Assembly: GCF_002218065.1 (NCBI RefSeq)
Contig: NZ_BDUB01000001.1
Coordinates: 3,195,270-3,259,269, forward strand
Direction of reading: 5' to 3'
Source of the DNA: Nodularia sp. NIES-3585
GTDB taxonomy: Bacteria; Cyanobacteriota; Cyanobacteriia; Cyanobacteriales; Nostocaceae
Length of the DNA: 64,000 bases
Each line of letters begins with the position of its first letter. The stretch's first letter is position 1. Below the pieces are notes generated by a model. That model searched no databases and was not told the DNA's origin. It was given only the letters and a program-made list of their open reading frames with translations. The translations under genes and the position numbers were made by a program. Positions 28,040 to 37,533 of the stretch are shown here, in pieces.

Positions 28040-28915
28040 TTACTTATGTTGTTGTTCTAGTAAATATAAATTTTCTTCTTGGCTCTTTTCATGTTCTACA
28101 ACAAAAACATTTGAGTAGAGATTAGCCATAATTTGTTTACCCTGCTGAGTTAGAGACAAGTAATGTAATCCATCTTTAATGTAAGGATAAACGCCATTCC
28201 AGTAAAACTTAGCGTAGTTTTTGCGTAAATCGGCAGGTGTTTTGTAATTCAGAACTTGATTCATCCCAGTTTCTTGAAACTCGTAGAATAAAGAAGTAAT
28301 TTTCTTTAAGTAGCGTGGGTCACTTAATTGACCAATCAAATCAGCAGCACGTACTAAGCCAGCATAGCTAATTGTATCTTGATGATCTTCAGCCATAGGG
28401 ACTGGAAACCGGGTTAACTCAATGTTAGTTTTAATGACTTCAGCATCAATTAACTTGTGACCACCAAAACGCTGGTCAATGAAGAGTTTGGCTCTATCAA
28501 CGTGATAGGGTGTTAGAGCAGCATCAGAAGCCCCTGGATGCAGAGAAATCATTTTTTCATCTTGACCTGTGGAATATAAGCCGATTGCCTCTTTATCTTC
28601 TCGGCAAACTCCTTTAACATAGCCAATATCATGACACACCAAGGAAATGATAAAATGCAGCCAGTCTTCACTAGAGACCCCACCTTCCCGGATGTGTTTA
28701 CCGCGTAAAATTTCTTGCCCCACAATCGCAACTAAGACAGAGTGTTCCACATTGTGATACAGGGCATCGCTATTGGCAATATTTTCCAAAGCCATATTAC
28801 CAGCCCAAGCGATAATATCTTGATAATCATTTTTTAAGCAGCCGTATGTGCGCCGATAGCCTTCTCGAATTTGGTCAACAAAGGCATCAATTAAAATTTC
28901 AGTGACATTGAACAT
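28040..28915 (-). CDS. HD-domain metal-dependent phosphohydrolase
   Basis: 291 residues from the ATG at 28915. HD-superfamily hydrolase: the histidine of ALYHNVEHSVLV and the HD pair of VCHDIGYVKGVC supply metal ligands, with a further Asp in RAADLIGQLSD. This arrangement is seen in cyanobacterial proteins related to HD/PDEase-type phosphohydrolases; the substrate, possibly a nucleotide, is not evident. The frame extends to an earlier ATG at 28963, but those 16 residues (HKNFIYPSNQTN and so on) look non-coding, while the later start gives the compact MFNVTEILIDAF. Neither start has a Shine-Dalgarno sequence. It stands alone. Confidence 0.8.
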   Translation of the reverse strand: MFNVTEILIDAFVDQIREGYRRTYGCLKNDYQDIIAWAGNMALENIANSDALYHNVEHSVLVAIVGQEILRGKHIREGGVSSEDWLHFIISLVCHDIGYVKGVCREDKEAIGLYSTGQDEKMISLHPGASDAALTPYHVDRAKLFIDQRFGGHKLIDAEVIKTNIELTRFPVPMAEDHQDTISYAGLVRAADLIGQLSDPRYLKKITSLFYEFQETGMNQVLNYKTPADLRKNYAKFYWNGVYPYIKDGLHYLSLTQQGKQIMANLYSNVFVVEHEKSQEENLYLLEQQHK

Positions 28916-28963
28916 ATTTGTTTGGTTACTCGGATAAATAAAATTTTTATGTAGAATCATCAA

Positions 28964-29389
28964 AATTGCATCGTCAGATTTGCTATTGCTGAAATTGCAG
29001 ATTTATCATTTGTCGCTGAGGTACTGGTACCGCCAGGCGTTCGTCAAAAGTAAAAAAGCTGATTCGATAGGCTTTTCATTGATTTTGAATAGTCTGTTTA
29101 TTTACGCCGACTTGTACTGTTGTGGTTGCTAGCCACTTTTATGCCTTGATCATAATCATAGACGATAGTCTTTCAATTTATAGAAGTAGCAGTTTACAGG
29201 TGTCCCGTAAGTGAACAGTGAACACTTATCAAGGATATAGTGGGGATTTAAACTCGCCACCAAGGCTAACTTGTAGCTGAGGTTCTGGTCATCAGTCTGC
29301 TAAATATGACCGAAAAACCATTTTGTAAGTTATTATTTGCCAATATAGTGCTATTATAGTAGATGGCTTGGTTAACTTAACCATGATTC
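28964..29389. other. 425-bp spacer between HD-domain gene and tRNA-Gly
   Basis: AT-rich, no open frame or repeat of note. It must contain the promoters of the HD-domain gene and of the tRNA; I could not place them with confidence. Confidence 0.4.
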
Positions 29390-29461
29390 GCGGGTGTAAT
29401 TCAGTGGTAGAATGTCATCTTCCCATGGTGAACGTCGTGGGTTCGAGTCCCATCACCCGCT
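29390..29461 (+). tRNA. tRNA-Gly (anticodon CCC)
   Basis: Folds as a cloverleaf: acceptor GCGGGTG with CACCCGC, D arm around TTCAGTGGTAGAA, anticodon stem TCATC with GGTGA enclosing TTCCCAT (anticodon CCC), short variable loop, and T arm GTGGG-TTCGAGT-CCCAT. The discriminator base is T at 29461 and CCA is not encoded. CCC reads GGG glycine codons. Confidence 0.95.
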
Positions 29462-29469
29462 TTTTATGT

Positions 29470-29571
29470 TGTAAATTCGCACATTAAATGTCGCAAATCG
29501 CAAATTAATGTCGTTTTTCTAATTTTGTGTGGAGAATTGGGTAGCAAGGCAGTTTTCGCAAATTAATGTCG
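29470..29571. mobile_element. Candidate transposon end: three TnsB-site-like repeats directly after tRNA-Gly
   Basis: Beginning TGTA at 29470, three direct repeats follow: TTCGCACATTAAATGTCG (29476-29493), ATCGCAAATTAATGTCG (29497-29513) and TTCGCAAATTAATGTCG (29555-29571). This pattern, a 5'-TGT terminus with repeated ATTAATGTC-type motifs right beside a tRNA gene, is what Tn7-like type V-K CRISPR-associated transposons of cyanobacteria show at their ends. No tnsB/C, tniQ, cas12k or reversed set of repeats is in the window, so this would be one end of a decayed element or of one I cannot delimit. Confidence 0.5.
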
Positions 29572-29585
29572 TTATGCTTAGATGA

Positions 29586-30210
<625 letters not shown>

Positions 30211-30635
30211 CACTACAATAAGACTTACGCAAAATTCACGTAGTTATAGCAGTTCTCAGTTAAGTGAGATACAAGAAACCCACGCCCAACCCCCTCCGGT
30301 GCAAGCGAGGATAGGGCTATGATGTACTTCATTTGTTGTAATATTTATTACTCAATAACCAATTATTTATTATAACTTGCAGCAATGGGATATTAGCTGT
30401 CTGCGGAGATAAGTTTTTGATATTGCCTGTCAAACCCTGAAAAGACTGAAGCAACAATAGCTGGAGTTATTTATTTCATCTAGGGTAAACGGTTTATGTT
30501 GTTGTTATCAGCACAGGATGAGTCGCTTTCTCTAGTATAATTTGACAGCAGGAGTGCGATGCCTGCGGCGGGCGTAGCCATCGCATCCTTGGATGAAGGT
30601 AAGCCTGTAATTCCCGTTTGGCTGGACGTAATCTA
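30211..30635. repeat. 425-bp spacer with two dispersed repeats
   Basis: At about 30278-30320 there is an inverted relative of the C/G-rich hairpin repeat seen at 7208 and 7290 (it contains CCCCCTCCGGTGCAAGCGAG). At 30555-30588 there is a GCGATG...CATCGC palindrome related to 17711-17745. No gene is seen. Confidence 0.55.
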
Positions 30636-30863
30636 TCAACGGTTGGTATTGAGTTCTATTTCGTTAGGTGCTAGCAGTTCATCTCGATATGATTCAAAGA
30701 TGATACTTTCTTTTACACCTTGATATTCCATGATCATTTCTGGCCATTTCGTGGGTTTGGTTTCTACGAAGGTAACGAAAACTAGGCTTTCAGCGATACC
30801 TTCTGGTGTTTCATCAAGTTCAATTTTGCCGTTTTTATAAATTCCTTGAATTGTTTTTAACAT
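30636..30863 (-). CDS. Small protein resembling orphan antitoxins
   Basis: 75 residues. The start MLKTIQGIYKNGKIELDETP is the short beta-hairpin seen in AF2212/DUF104-like and related antitoxin-type proteins of cyanobacteria, where a gene product of this kind often accompanies a PIN-domain toxin. No toxin gene is adjacent. Expression looks real: AGGAGGT lies 8 bases before the ATG, the best ribosome-binding site in this region. The C-terminal part is acidic (SYRDELLAPNEIELNTNR). Confidence 0.6.
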   Translation of the reverse strand: MLKTIQGIYKNGKIELDETPEGIAESLVFVTFVETKPTKWPEMIMEYQGVKESIIFESYRDELLAPNEIELNTNR

Positions 30864-30994
30864 ATAGCTTACCTCCTACATGAATTTTAACCAATTTCTT
30901 CTAATTATTCTGTCATGCTGGGTGGAAATTAGATGTCTAAGTCTTCGACGGAAAGCTTACCTGAGATGAGACGAGTTAAGAGGCGATCGCGTGT

Positions 30995-31366
30995 TTGTTT
31001 AAGCGTGTTTTGCACATATTGGCTGTAGTAGACTATATTATTGACCGTGTAGTGGGGATGAATCAGGCTTTTGGGGATAAAGCCGCAATTAAGTTTGCTG
31101 TGGGCTTTTATGATGCTTTAGGGGCTGGGAGAGATTATGAAGATGCTTATGAGTTTGGCTGTACGGCGATTGATTTAGAAAGCATTCCTGAATCGGCAAC
31201 CCCTTTACTGAAAAGCAAATCAGCCAAGTGGGTTCAAATTAAACCAGCGATCGCTCTAGAAAATCCTGAAGGACAAGTACCTTTGGAATCTCCATTTTAC
31301 ATCAAGCGATCGCCTGCACCGAAACCACTTAAAATACATCCAGAGATTATCGGCTCATGGCAATAG
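30995..31366 (+). pseudogene. Remnant of a CHAT-domain (caspase-like) protein gene
   Basis: The reading frame starts from a non-ATG codon and its body, from GMNQAFGDKAAIKFAVGFYD through LGAGRDYEDAYEFGCTAIDL and IPESATPLL, matches the C-terminal end of cyanobacterial CHAT domains. It continues with ALENPEGQVPLESPFYIKR, a linker that in intact proteins leads into a C-terminal effector or AAA-like module. The catalytic His and Cys part of CHAT is missing, and the frame ends soon after the linker at GSWQ. It therefore looks like an internal slice of a larger gene, truncated at both ends, and is unlikely to be functional. Confidence 0.6.
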
Positions 31367-31430
31367 AACCAAAGAAATTCATTACACTGAAAGTAGTTGC
31401 CATGCTGGGATTGACTTTCCTATAAAATCG

Positions 31431-32624
31431 ATGACTCAACAAACTCCTAGAATATGTATCCTCGGCGGAGGCTTTGGTGGTCTATATACCGCCCTCCGTT
31501 TAAGCCAGTTACCTTGGGAAAAGGGCGAAAAGCCCGAAATTGTCCTAGTTGATCAAAGCGATCGCTTTATTTTTGCACCTTTACTCTACGAATTACTCAC
31601 CGGAGAATTGCAAACCTGGGAAATCGCCCCACCTTTTGAAGAACTTCTCCAGAACACAGGTGTACGTTTTTGTCAAGCGATTGTCTCTACAATTGACACC
31701 GAACAACAACGGGTACATTTACAAGATGGGCTAGAAATCGCTTACGATCGCTTAGTATTAGCCTTGGGTGGAGAAACACCATTAGATATGGTTCCCGGTG
31801 CTACATCCCACGCTTACCCATTCCGCAACATTACAGATGCCTATCGTTTAGAAGAACGTCTGCGAGTTCTCGAAGAATCCAATGCCGACAAAATTCGCGT
31901 CGCCATTGTAGGCGCTGGTTATAGTGGCGTAGAATTAGCCTGTAAGTTAGCAGACAGACTCGGAGAAAAGGGACGTTTCCGCCTGATTGAAATCAGTGAT
32001 CAAATTTTACGCACTTCCCCAGACTTTAACCGCGAAGCTGCTAAAAAAGCTTTAGACGCAAAAAAAGTGTTTGTGGATTTAGAAACCAAAGTTGAATCCA
32101 TTGGGCAGGATACCATCTCCCTAGAATACAAAAATCAGGTAGATACAATTCCTGTAGATTTAGTCATTTGGACTGTAGGAACAAAAGTTGCACCTGTAGT
32201 CCGCACACTAGCTTTAAAGCAAAATCAGCGTGGTCAAATTACCACTATACCCACTCTCCAAGTATTAGAACATCCAGAAATCTTTGCTTTGGGTGATTTA
32301 GCAGACTGTCGTGATGCTGAAGGTCAACAAGTCCCAGCTACAGCCCAAGTTGCTTTTCAACAAGCTGACTATACCGCTTGGAATATCTGGGCTTCCGTGA
32401 CTAATCGCCCATTACTACCATTCCGTTACCAACAGTTAGGCGAAATGATGGCATTAGGCAAAGACAACGCCACACTGACAGGTTTAGGTGTGAAATTAGA
32501 TGGTTCCTTTGCACACATTGCCCGTCGTCTAGCTTATCTCTATCGGATGCCAACTTTAGATCATCAACTCAAAGTTGGTTTTAATTGGCTAGTTCGTCCT
32601 ATTATAGATACACTTTCTAATTAG
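31431..32624 (+). CDS. ndbB: Type 2 NAD(P)H dehydrogenase, NdbB/NDC1-like
   Basis: 397 residues, two-dinucleotide-binding flavoprotein. FAD motif ICILGGGFGGLYTALRLSQL at the N-terminus, LALGGETPLD, NAD(P) motif VAIVGAGYSGVELACKLADR at about residue 155, and the second FAD block EIFALGDLADC. The segments VLVDQSDRFIFAPLLYELLT and WEIAPPFEELL are close to plant NDC1 and its cyanobacterial counterpart NdbB, which reduces demethylphylloquinone and plastoquinone-type quinones at the membrane. Other Ndb paralogues exist, so the B assignment is probable and not certain. ATG start. A HAD phosphatase and a glycosyltransferase follow on the same strand at 59 and 51 bases. Confidence 0.82.
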   Translation: MTQQTPRICILGGGFGGLYTALRLSQLPWEKGEKPEIVLVDQSDRFIFAPLLYELLTGELQTWEIAPPFEELLQNTGVRFCQAIVSTIDTEQQRVHLQDGLEIAYDRLVLALGGETPLDMVPGATSHAYPFRNITDAYRLEERLRVLEESNADKIRVAIVGAGYSGVELACKLADRLGEKGRFRLIEISDQILRTSPDFNREAAKKALDAKKVFVDLETKVESIGQDTISLEYKNQVDTIPVDLVIWTVGTKVAPVVRTLALKQNQRGQITTIPTLQVLEHPEIFALGDLADCRDAEGQQVPATAQVAFQQADYTAWNIWASVTNRPLLPFRYQQLGEMMALGKDNATLTGLGVKLDGSFAHIARRLAYLYRMPTLDHQLKVGFNWLVRPIIDTLSN

Positions 32625-32683
32625 ATTTTGGCCTGTTTACCAAATCTAAAACCCCACATTTACAATTAATTATACAAGGTTTG

Positions 32684-33346
32684 ATGGAACGACCGAAAGT
32701 TATTCTTCTAGATGCTGTTGGCACACTCTTCGGCGTAAAAGGCAGTGTGGGCGAAGTTTATAGTCAAATAGCCAAGGAATTTGATGTTGAAGTTTCAGCA
32801 GAAATATTAAATACAAGCTTTCTGCAAAGCTTTCAAGCATCAGCACCACCAGTCTTTCCCAATGCAGAGTTACATGATCTTCCCCAACGAGAGTTTGAAT
32901 GGTGGCGGAAAATCGCCCTGAATACTTTTGAAAGTGCAGGTGTGCTGTCACAATTTGATGATTTTTCTGGGTTTTTTAGTGAACTCTATATCCACTTTGG
33001 TACTGCTGAACCTTGGTTCGTTTATCCTGATGTCTTGTCATCTTTAATAGACTGGCGAAGACAGGGTATTGAACTAGGGATACTGTCCAATTTTGATTCC
33101 CGCATTTTTTCAGTATTGCAAAGTTTAGAATTGAGCAGTTATTTTACCTCTGTCACCATTTCTACTCAAGCCCGGGCGGCAAAACCTGATCCCAAAATTT
33201 TTGCGATCGCTTTAGCAAAACACGATTGTCCACCTGACGCAGCGTGGCACATTGGTGACAGCATTGTAGAGGATTATCAAGGAGCTAAAGCGGCTGGATT
33301 GAGGGGGATTTGGATTAATCGCCAGAAAAACTCGTCACCGGATTGA
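32684..33346 (+). CDS. HAD-superfamily hydrolase
   Basis: 220 residues. Haloacid-dehalogenase-like phosphatase with motif I at the start (VILLDAVGTLF): the nucleophile Asp is present but the second Asp of DxD is replaced by Val-Gly (DAVGT), as in several REG-2-like HADs. Motif II is in LGILSNFDSR, motif III Lys in AKPDPKIF, and motif IV in HIGDSIVEDYQGAKAAG. A helical cap lies between. The substrate is unknown. I start at the ATG at 32684, which has AAGGT just upstream, and not at the TTG immediately before it. It lies between ndbB and the glycosyltransferase and may share their transcript. Confidence 0.85.
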   Translation: MERPKVILLDAVGTLFGVKGSVGEVYSQIAKEFDVEVSAEILNTSFLQSFQASAPPVFPNAELHDLPQREFEWWRKIALNTFESAGVLSQFDDFSGFFSELYIHFGTAEPWFVYPDVLSSLIDWRRQGIELGILSNFDSRIFSVLQSLELSSYFTSVTISTQARAAKPDPKIFAIALAKHDCPPDAAWHIGDSIVEDYQGAKAAGLRGIWINRQKNSSPD

Positions 33347-33397
33347 TCTACGTCCATCTTCTTTTATCCCCATTCCTGGCCTGAATTACGAATTATT

Positions 33398-34474
33398 ATG
33401 CGCCCAATTTTATACGTAGCAATCACTAACCACGGATTTGGTCATGCTACTCGCACAGCATCAGTGGCATCAACAATTCAAAAGTTATGTCCAGAAGTTT
33501 TGCTAATTATGGTGACAACTGCCCCGCGGTGGTTGCTAGAGTGCTACATAGAAGGCGATTTCATCCATCGTCCCCGCGCTTTTGATTTGGGTGTAGTCCA
33601 GGCAGATAGTTTGACAATGGATAAACCTGCAACTTTAGCTAAGTTGCGGGAAATTCAAAAACAGCAAAATTCCCTGATTGCCTCAGAGGTCAATTTTATC
33701 CGTCAAAATCGGGTGGATTTAATCTTGGCAGATATTCCATTTTTAGCGCCTTTATTTGGCAAAGCGGCAAATATTCCCTGTTGGATGATGAGTAATTTTG
33801 GCTGGGATTTGATTTACCGAGACTGGGGAGACGAATTCATCACCATTGCTGATTGGATTAGTGAATGTTATTCCCAGTCAGAAAAGCTATTTCGTTTGCC
33901 TTTTCATGAACCGATGTCAGCCTTCAGTAATATTACAGATGTGGGTTTAACTGGTGGTACTCCACTTTACTCTGCTGAACAACTCCGGGCTACTTGGGGG
34001 ATGACTGCGCCTAAAGAAAAAACAATTTTACTCACCTTCGGCGGTTTGGGTTTACAACAAATACCCTACGAAAATTTACGTAATTTTCCCGATTGGCAAT
34101 TTATTATCTTTGATAAATCTGCCCCTGAGTTACCTAATGTCTGGAAAATTAGCGACAAAAAATACCGTCCTGTGGATTTTATGCCGATTTGTGGGCGTGT
34201 GGTTTCTAAACCCGGTTACGGCACTTTTTCGGAAGCGACAAAACTTGATCTACCTCTGGTGACGATTCCGCGAGATGATTTTGCTGAAACTAATTTTCTG
34301 TTAGAAGGTATTGTTAATTACAATCAACATCAAATTCTCAGCCCAAAGGAATTTTTTGCAGGTGATTGGGATTTTCTGCATGAAACGCCACAGCCTCCAA
34401 AGCAATCTCAACCTTTGGCTAAAGATGGGAATGAGGCGATCGCTCATGCTGTAATTGAGTATTTTAAAAGATAG
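33398..34474 (+). CDS. GT-B-type glycosyltransferase, MurG/GT28-like
   Basis: 358 residues. The N-terminal YVAITNHGFGHATRTASVA has the glycine-rich, histidine-containing start of GT-B enzymes, and the C-terminal half has LLTFGGLGLQQIPYENL, KPGYGTFSEATKLDLPLVTI and RDDFAETNFL, the sugar-nucleotide-binding region of GT28/GT1 enzymes. There is no membrane segment, so it is probably cytoplasmic or membrane-associated. Acceptor and donor are unknown. The stop falls at the edge of a palindromic repeat shared with the convergent hisC end, 14 bases away. Confidence 0.75.
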   Translation: MRPILYVAITNHGFGHATRTASVASTIQKLCPEVLLIMVTTAPRWLLECYIEGDFIHRPRAFDLGVVQADSLTMDKPATLAKLREIQKQQNSLIASEVNFIRQNRVDLILADIPFLAPLFGKAANIPCWMMSNFGWDLIYRDWGDEFITIADWISECYSQSEKLFRLPFHEPMSAFSNITDVGLTGGTPLYSAEQLRATWGMTAPKEKTILLTFGGLGLQQIPYENLRNFPDWQFIIFDKSAPELPNVWKISDKKYRPVDFMPICGRVVSKPGYGTFSEATKLDLPLVTIPRDDFAETNFLLEGIVNYNQHQILSPKEFFAGDWDFLHETPQPPKQSQPLAKDGNEAIAHAVIEYFKR

Positions 34475-34494
34475 GACTAAAATCCTGACTACGA
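34475..34494. repeat. Palindromic repeat between convergent glycosyltransferase and hisC ends
   Basis: GGACTAAAATCCTGACTACG is the reverse of the GTAGTCAGGACTTTAGTCC repeat near 27956. The glycosyltransferase stop codon (34472-34474) touches it and the hisC stop codon (reverse of CTA at 34489-34491) lies inside it, so the repeat fills the whole gap between the two genes. Its AGGA/TCCT arms could act as a weak two-way terminator. Confidence 0.55.
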
Positions 34495-35541
34495 ACAAAT
34501 TTGACTCAGTGTTTCTATTAAAATTTGATTTTGGGCATCTGTGCCAACAGTGATGCGTAATTTATTATCCAGTCCTGGCTGTGGGAAATAGCGGACTAAA
34601 ATTTGGCGTTCTTTGAGCTGTTGATAGAGATATTCGGCATTTTCTTGGGGCGGCTGTACCAACAAAAAGTTAGTCTGGGAATCCCAAACCTGAAAATTTA
34701 ATTTTTTTAAGTCTGTGGCTAGTTGCGTCCGCGACGCTTTCACCTTGGCTACACAAGCATTTTTGTAATCTTGATCAGTAATGGCAGCTGTTCCTAAGGT
34801 ACAGGCGATCGCATCAATATTATAGCTATCCTTGACCTTAAACAATCCATGCAGCAACCTAGGATTAGCCACACCAAAGCCCAGGCGTAATCCAGCCAAC
34901 GAGTAACCCTTAGAAAGTGTGCGAATTACAATCACGTTCTCGTATTCCTTCACCAAAGCCAAGGCATTCTCTTCGGCAAAATCAACATAAGCTTCATCAA
35001 TCACTAAAACCCCAGCTAAACGGCTTGCTAGTTGTCGTAAATCATCAATTGGGACTATATGTCCCGATGGACTATTAGGCGAAGCGATGAATGTTACAGA
35101 CCCATTAGCGGCAATGATTTCTTCCAGGGGTAATTTGTAGTCTTCTCCATAAGGAATCTCAACAAGTTCCGCCCCCTGCATTTGGGTTAAAGTCACATAT
35201 AATACATAAGTTGGTATCGGGTAAACTACTTTTTTTCCAGGCTCAGTGCAAGCTCGAATCACTAAATTCAAAACTTCATCACTGCCATTACCGACAATGA
35301 TCCAATCACTAGGAACGCCCAAGACTTTACTCGCAGCTCGCCGGAATTCTCCCCCTAACGGTTCTGGATACCGTCGTAACCACTCTCCTTCAATATTCTT
35401 CAGCACAGCTAGCACCGCAGGCGAGGGAGGATAGGGATTTTCATTACTATTAAGTTTAATTGTCTGGATGCCACGTTGAGGCTGTTCACCAGGGACATAG
35501 CTAGCCATTGCATCGATATTAGAGCGGAAGTAGTTGGTCAT
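34489..35541 (-). CDS. hisC: Histidinol-phosphate aminotransferase
   Basis: 350 residues, PLP-dependent class II aminotransferase of histidine synthesis (imidazole acetol phosphate to histidinol phosphate), cytoplasmic. Start of domain KLNSNENPYPPSP, PLP contacts VGNGSDEVL and ASPNSPSG, the Asp in VLVIDEAYVDF, and the Schiff-base Lys in RTLSKGYSLAGLRLG. The C-terminal FPQPGLDNKLRITVGT is typical of HisC. Length is normal. ATG start. In cyanobacteria hisC is usually away from other his genes, as here. Aromatic transaminase activity is a possible side role. Confidence 0.93.
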   Translation of the reverse strand: MTNYFRSNIDAMASYVPGEQPQRGIQTIKLNSNENPYPPSPAVLAVLKNIEGEWLRRYPEPLGGEFRRAASKVLGVPSDWIIVGNGSDEVLNLVIRACTEPGKKVVYPIPTYVLYVTLTQMQGAELVEIPYGEDYKLPLEEIIAANGSVTFIASPNSPSGHIVPIDDLRQLASRLAGVLVIDEAYVDFAEENALALVKEYENVIVIRTLSKGYSLAGLRLGFGVANPRLLHGLFKVKDSYNIDAIACTLGTAAITDQDYKNACVAKVKASRTQLATDLKKLNFQVWDSQTNFLLVQPPQENAEYLYQQLKERQILVRYFPQPGLDNKLRITVGTDAQNQILIETLSQICS

Positions 35542-35835
35542 GGTGCATACTAATTCTTAATTACTAGGGATAGGCCTTAAAATAATTTACTGAGTAAGTT
35601 AGCTAGCTATAATCCTGACAGGGAGAGCGCGTTAGCTTAAAAGTAGTTACTTGGTGTTAGCATAAGCTAGCTTTTGCCTGGGTAGAATTGTTCCATCGGT
35701 CACTAGCTCCTTAACAAGCGTAGTCTAGCAACTTCTATGTAACATTGTTTCATATGTACCTATGGGATTTTTTCAGTCTCTCAAATGTCGCCTGTATCTC
35801 AAAGAATTATTGCTCGAACAAAAAAACTAACAATT

Positions 35836-36777
35836 ATGTCATCTACTGAACCTACCCCCAATGAGCCAAATGAGGCTGAAACTCAACTTCAAACCCCACC
35901 TGAACCTGAAGAAGTAAATATTGATACTGAAACCCAGGAAGAGATTGAAGAATCGGGAGCAATATTTCAAGCTATTGGGGTAATTGTTGGGGATGTCAAC
36001 CTAAACGAAGATGGTAAAAACACAGTTACCATTGGTAATTTAGAATATCCGCTTTTCTATATTCCCCAAAAACGCAAAGTATTTGACGCTCTCACCAAAG
36101 AAATAGAAACTACTGGTAACAAGACCTTTAGGCTAGTTGTTTATCCTAAAGCAGTTCATTTTCCCCGGAAAGACCAACCGCATAGTATGACCTTTCAGCT
36201 AGTTGGTTTTGATAGAGGGCGAGAACAACAGACAGTTTCAGCAGAGTTAGAAGACAACGAGTTTAAATTTTCAGGACTATGGCAATTTATTCCTGTCTGT
36301 CAAACTCCTTGCATTTCAGTTTTCCGCAATTTTACGCGTGAACGACTTGAATATATTAAGCAAGCCGAAGCAACAAGAAAGGTGAAATTTATGAAGGCTA
36401 GTCATCTGCCGTTGTTCTGGAAAGACGCACCAGTGAAACCCTTCAGATTTAATCCTAAAGCTGAAAAAGAAGACCAAGGACATCCGGTTTTTGTCTCCCT
36501 AAAAGCAAAATTTTTGCCTGGGCGTAATGTCTTCGGTTTTGTGGCACTATTAGCTCCACCCCAAGAAACTGCACCTAGATTTCTCAAAGCATCCAAAAAG
36601 GATAAAGCTACAGCGCTGCAAGAGTCTCAAAAGAATAAAGCTACAACAGCCCCGCCAGCCGCCAAAAAGGATAATCCCAAGCCGAGTATTAATCCGCCCA
36701 AACCTGTTCTCAAAAAGCATTCTCCACAACCAGAGAAGGAAAAGGAGAAGGAGACAGAAAAGGAGAAGGAACAATAG
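35836..36777 (+). CDS. Hypothetical protein with acidic head and charged tail
   Basis: 313 residues from the ATG at 35836; an in-frame ATG at 35785 would add 17 basic residues. Three regions: an acidic, disordered start (TEPTPNEPNEAETQLQTPPE), a conserved-looking central domain of about 190 residues (FQAIGVIVGDVNLNEDGK, YPLFYIPQKRKVFDALTKEI, LWQFIPVCQTPCISVFRN, FLPGRNVFGFVALL), and a low-complexity Lys/Pro/Glu tail ending EKEKEKETEKEKEQ. The central part looks like a beta-rich cytoplasmic domain. I recognise no family. No signal peptide or membrane helix. The layout, a folded domain with long charged tails, suggests a binding or scaffolding role, which is inference. Confidence 0.75.
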   Translation: MSSTEPTPNEPNEAETQLQTPPEPEEVNIDTETQEEIEESGAIFQAIGVIVGDVNLNEDGKNTVTIGNLEYPLFYIPQKRKVFDALTKEIETTGNKTFRLVVYPKAVHFPRKDQPHSMTFQLVGFDRGREQQTVSAELEDNEFKFSGLWQFIPVCQTPCISVFRNFTRERLEYIKQAEATRKVKFMKASHLPLFWKDAPVKPFRFNPKAEKEDQGHPVFVSLKAKFLPGRNVFGFVALLAPPQETAPRFLKASKKDKATALQESQKNKATTAPPAAKKDNPKPSINPPKPVLKKHSPQPEKEKEKETEKEKEQ

Positions 36778-36780
36778 CAT

Positions 36781-36808
36781 CAGCCCACAGGCTTTAAGCC
36801 TGGGGCTG
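36781..36808 (+). terminator. Hairpin after the charged-tail gene
   Basis: CAGCCC-A-CAGGCTT pairs with AAGCCTG-GGGCTG around a single T, one bulge. No T-run follows. It sits 4 bases past the stop codon; it may stop transcription weakly or stabilise the transcript end. Confidence 0.5.
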
Positions 36809-36937
36809 GGAATTGTTCACCTACAGCAGTTTGCCAGTGAGTTTAATACATCAAGGAATAATCAACCACAGATGTACACAGGTCGTGTCTTCCCGCCGGG
36901 TTTATAGATTCATAGCATTGAAAACTGCTGTAAAATT

Positions 36938-37444
36938 ATGAGCGATCACAAAATATTTCTGCGACTCGCTGAACAAACAGATGCGTGGGTGATGAGTGCA
37001 ATTCATATTGCTGCCATCAAAGCTCTGCCGACAACTTTTTACACCAAAAAACAGTTGTTGGCTTGGCGTAATTATCGCGACAAGCCTAATGCAAAAAACA
37101 TTTTACACAATATGCAAGCCGAAATTTTCTGGGTTGCTGTTGAGAATAATCTGCTCACAGGTTTTGCTAGTTTCATGGTTGACGAACTGATTGCACTGTA
37201 TGTGCATCCTTATTATCAAGGTCAAGGCATAGGGCGAGCTTTAGTTACACACTTTTGTCAGGAAGCTGCTCATCAAGGTATAGAAAAAGTAGTTACAACT
37301 GCTAGTCTTTATGCTGAAGGATTTTACTCTCGACTAGGATTTACTGCTATCAAAAGAGCGCCGCATCAGTTAAGAACTGGCATAGTGGTTCCAGTTACCA
37401 AAATGAGTAAAAATTTAACTCCCCTGAATCAAGATATATTTTAA
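36938..37444 (+). CDS. GNAT-family N-acetyltransferase
   Basis: 168 residues. The acetyl-CoA-binding motif A is clear: IALYVHPYYQGQGIGRALVT, followed by the motif B-like helix SLYAEGFYSRLGF. GNAT enzymes move an acetyl group to an amine of a protein or small molecule; the acceptor here is unknown. Length is typical. ATG start. It is flanked by the charged-tail gene and a TetR regulator, with no sign of an operon to either. Confidence 0.88.
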   Translation: MSDHKIFLRLAEQTDAWVMSAIHIAAIKALPTTFYTKKQLLAWRNYRDKPNAKNILHNMQAEIFWVAVENNLLTGFASFMVDELIALYVHPYYQGQGIGRALVTHFCQEAAHQGIEKVVTTASLYAEGFYSRLGFTAIKRAPHQLRTGIVVPVTKMSKNLTPLNQDIF

Positions 37445-37533
37445 GATTGGTAAATTTGCATAAACTTGTTTTACTGGTTTTGCAACGATTTTAACAAAAT
37501 GTAATACTGTGGAAGCAAGTACTTGCAAGCAAA

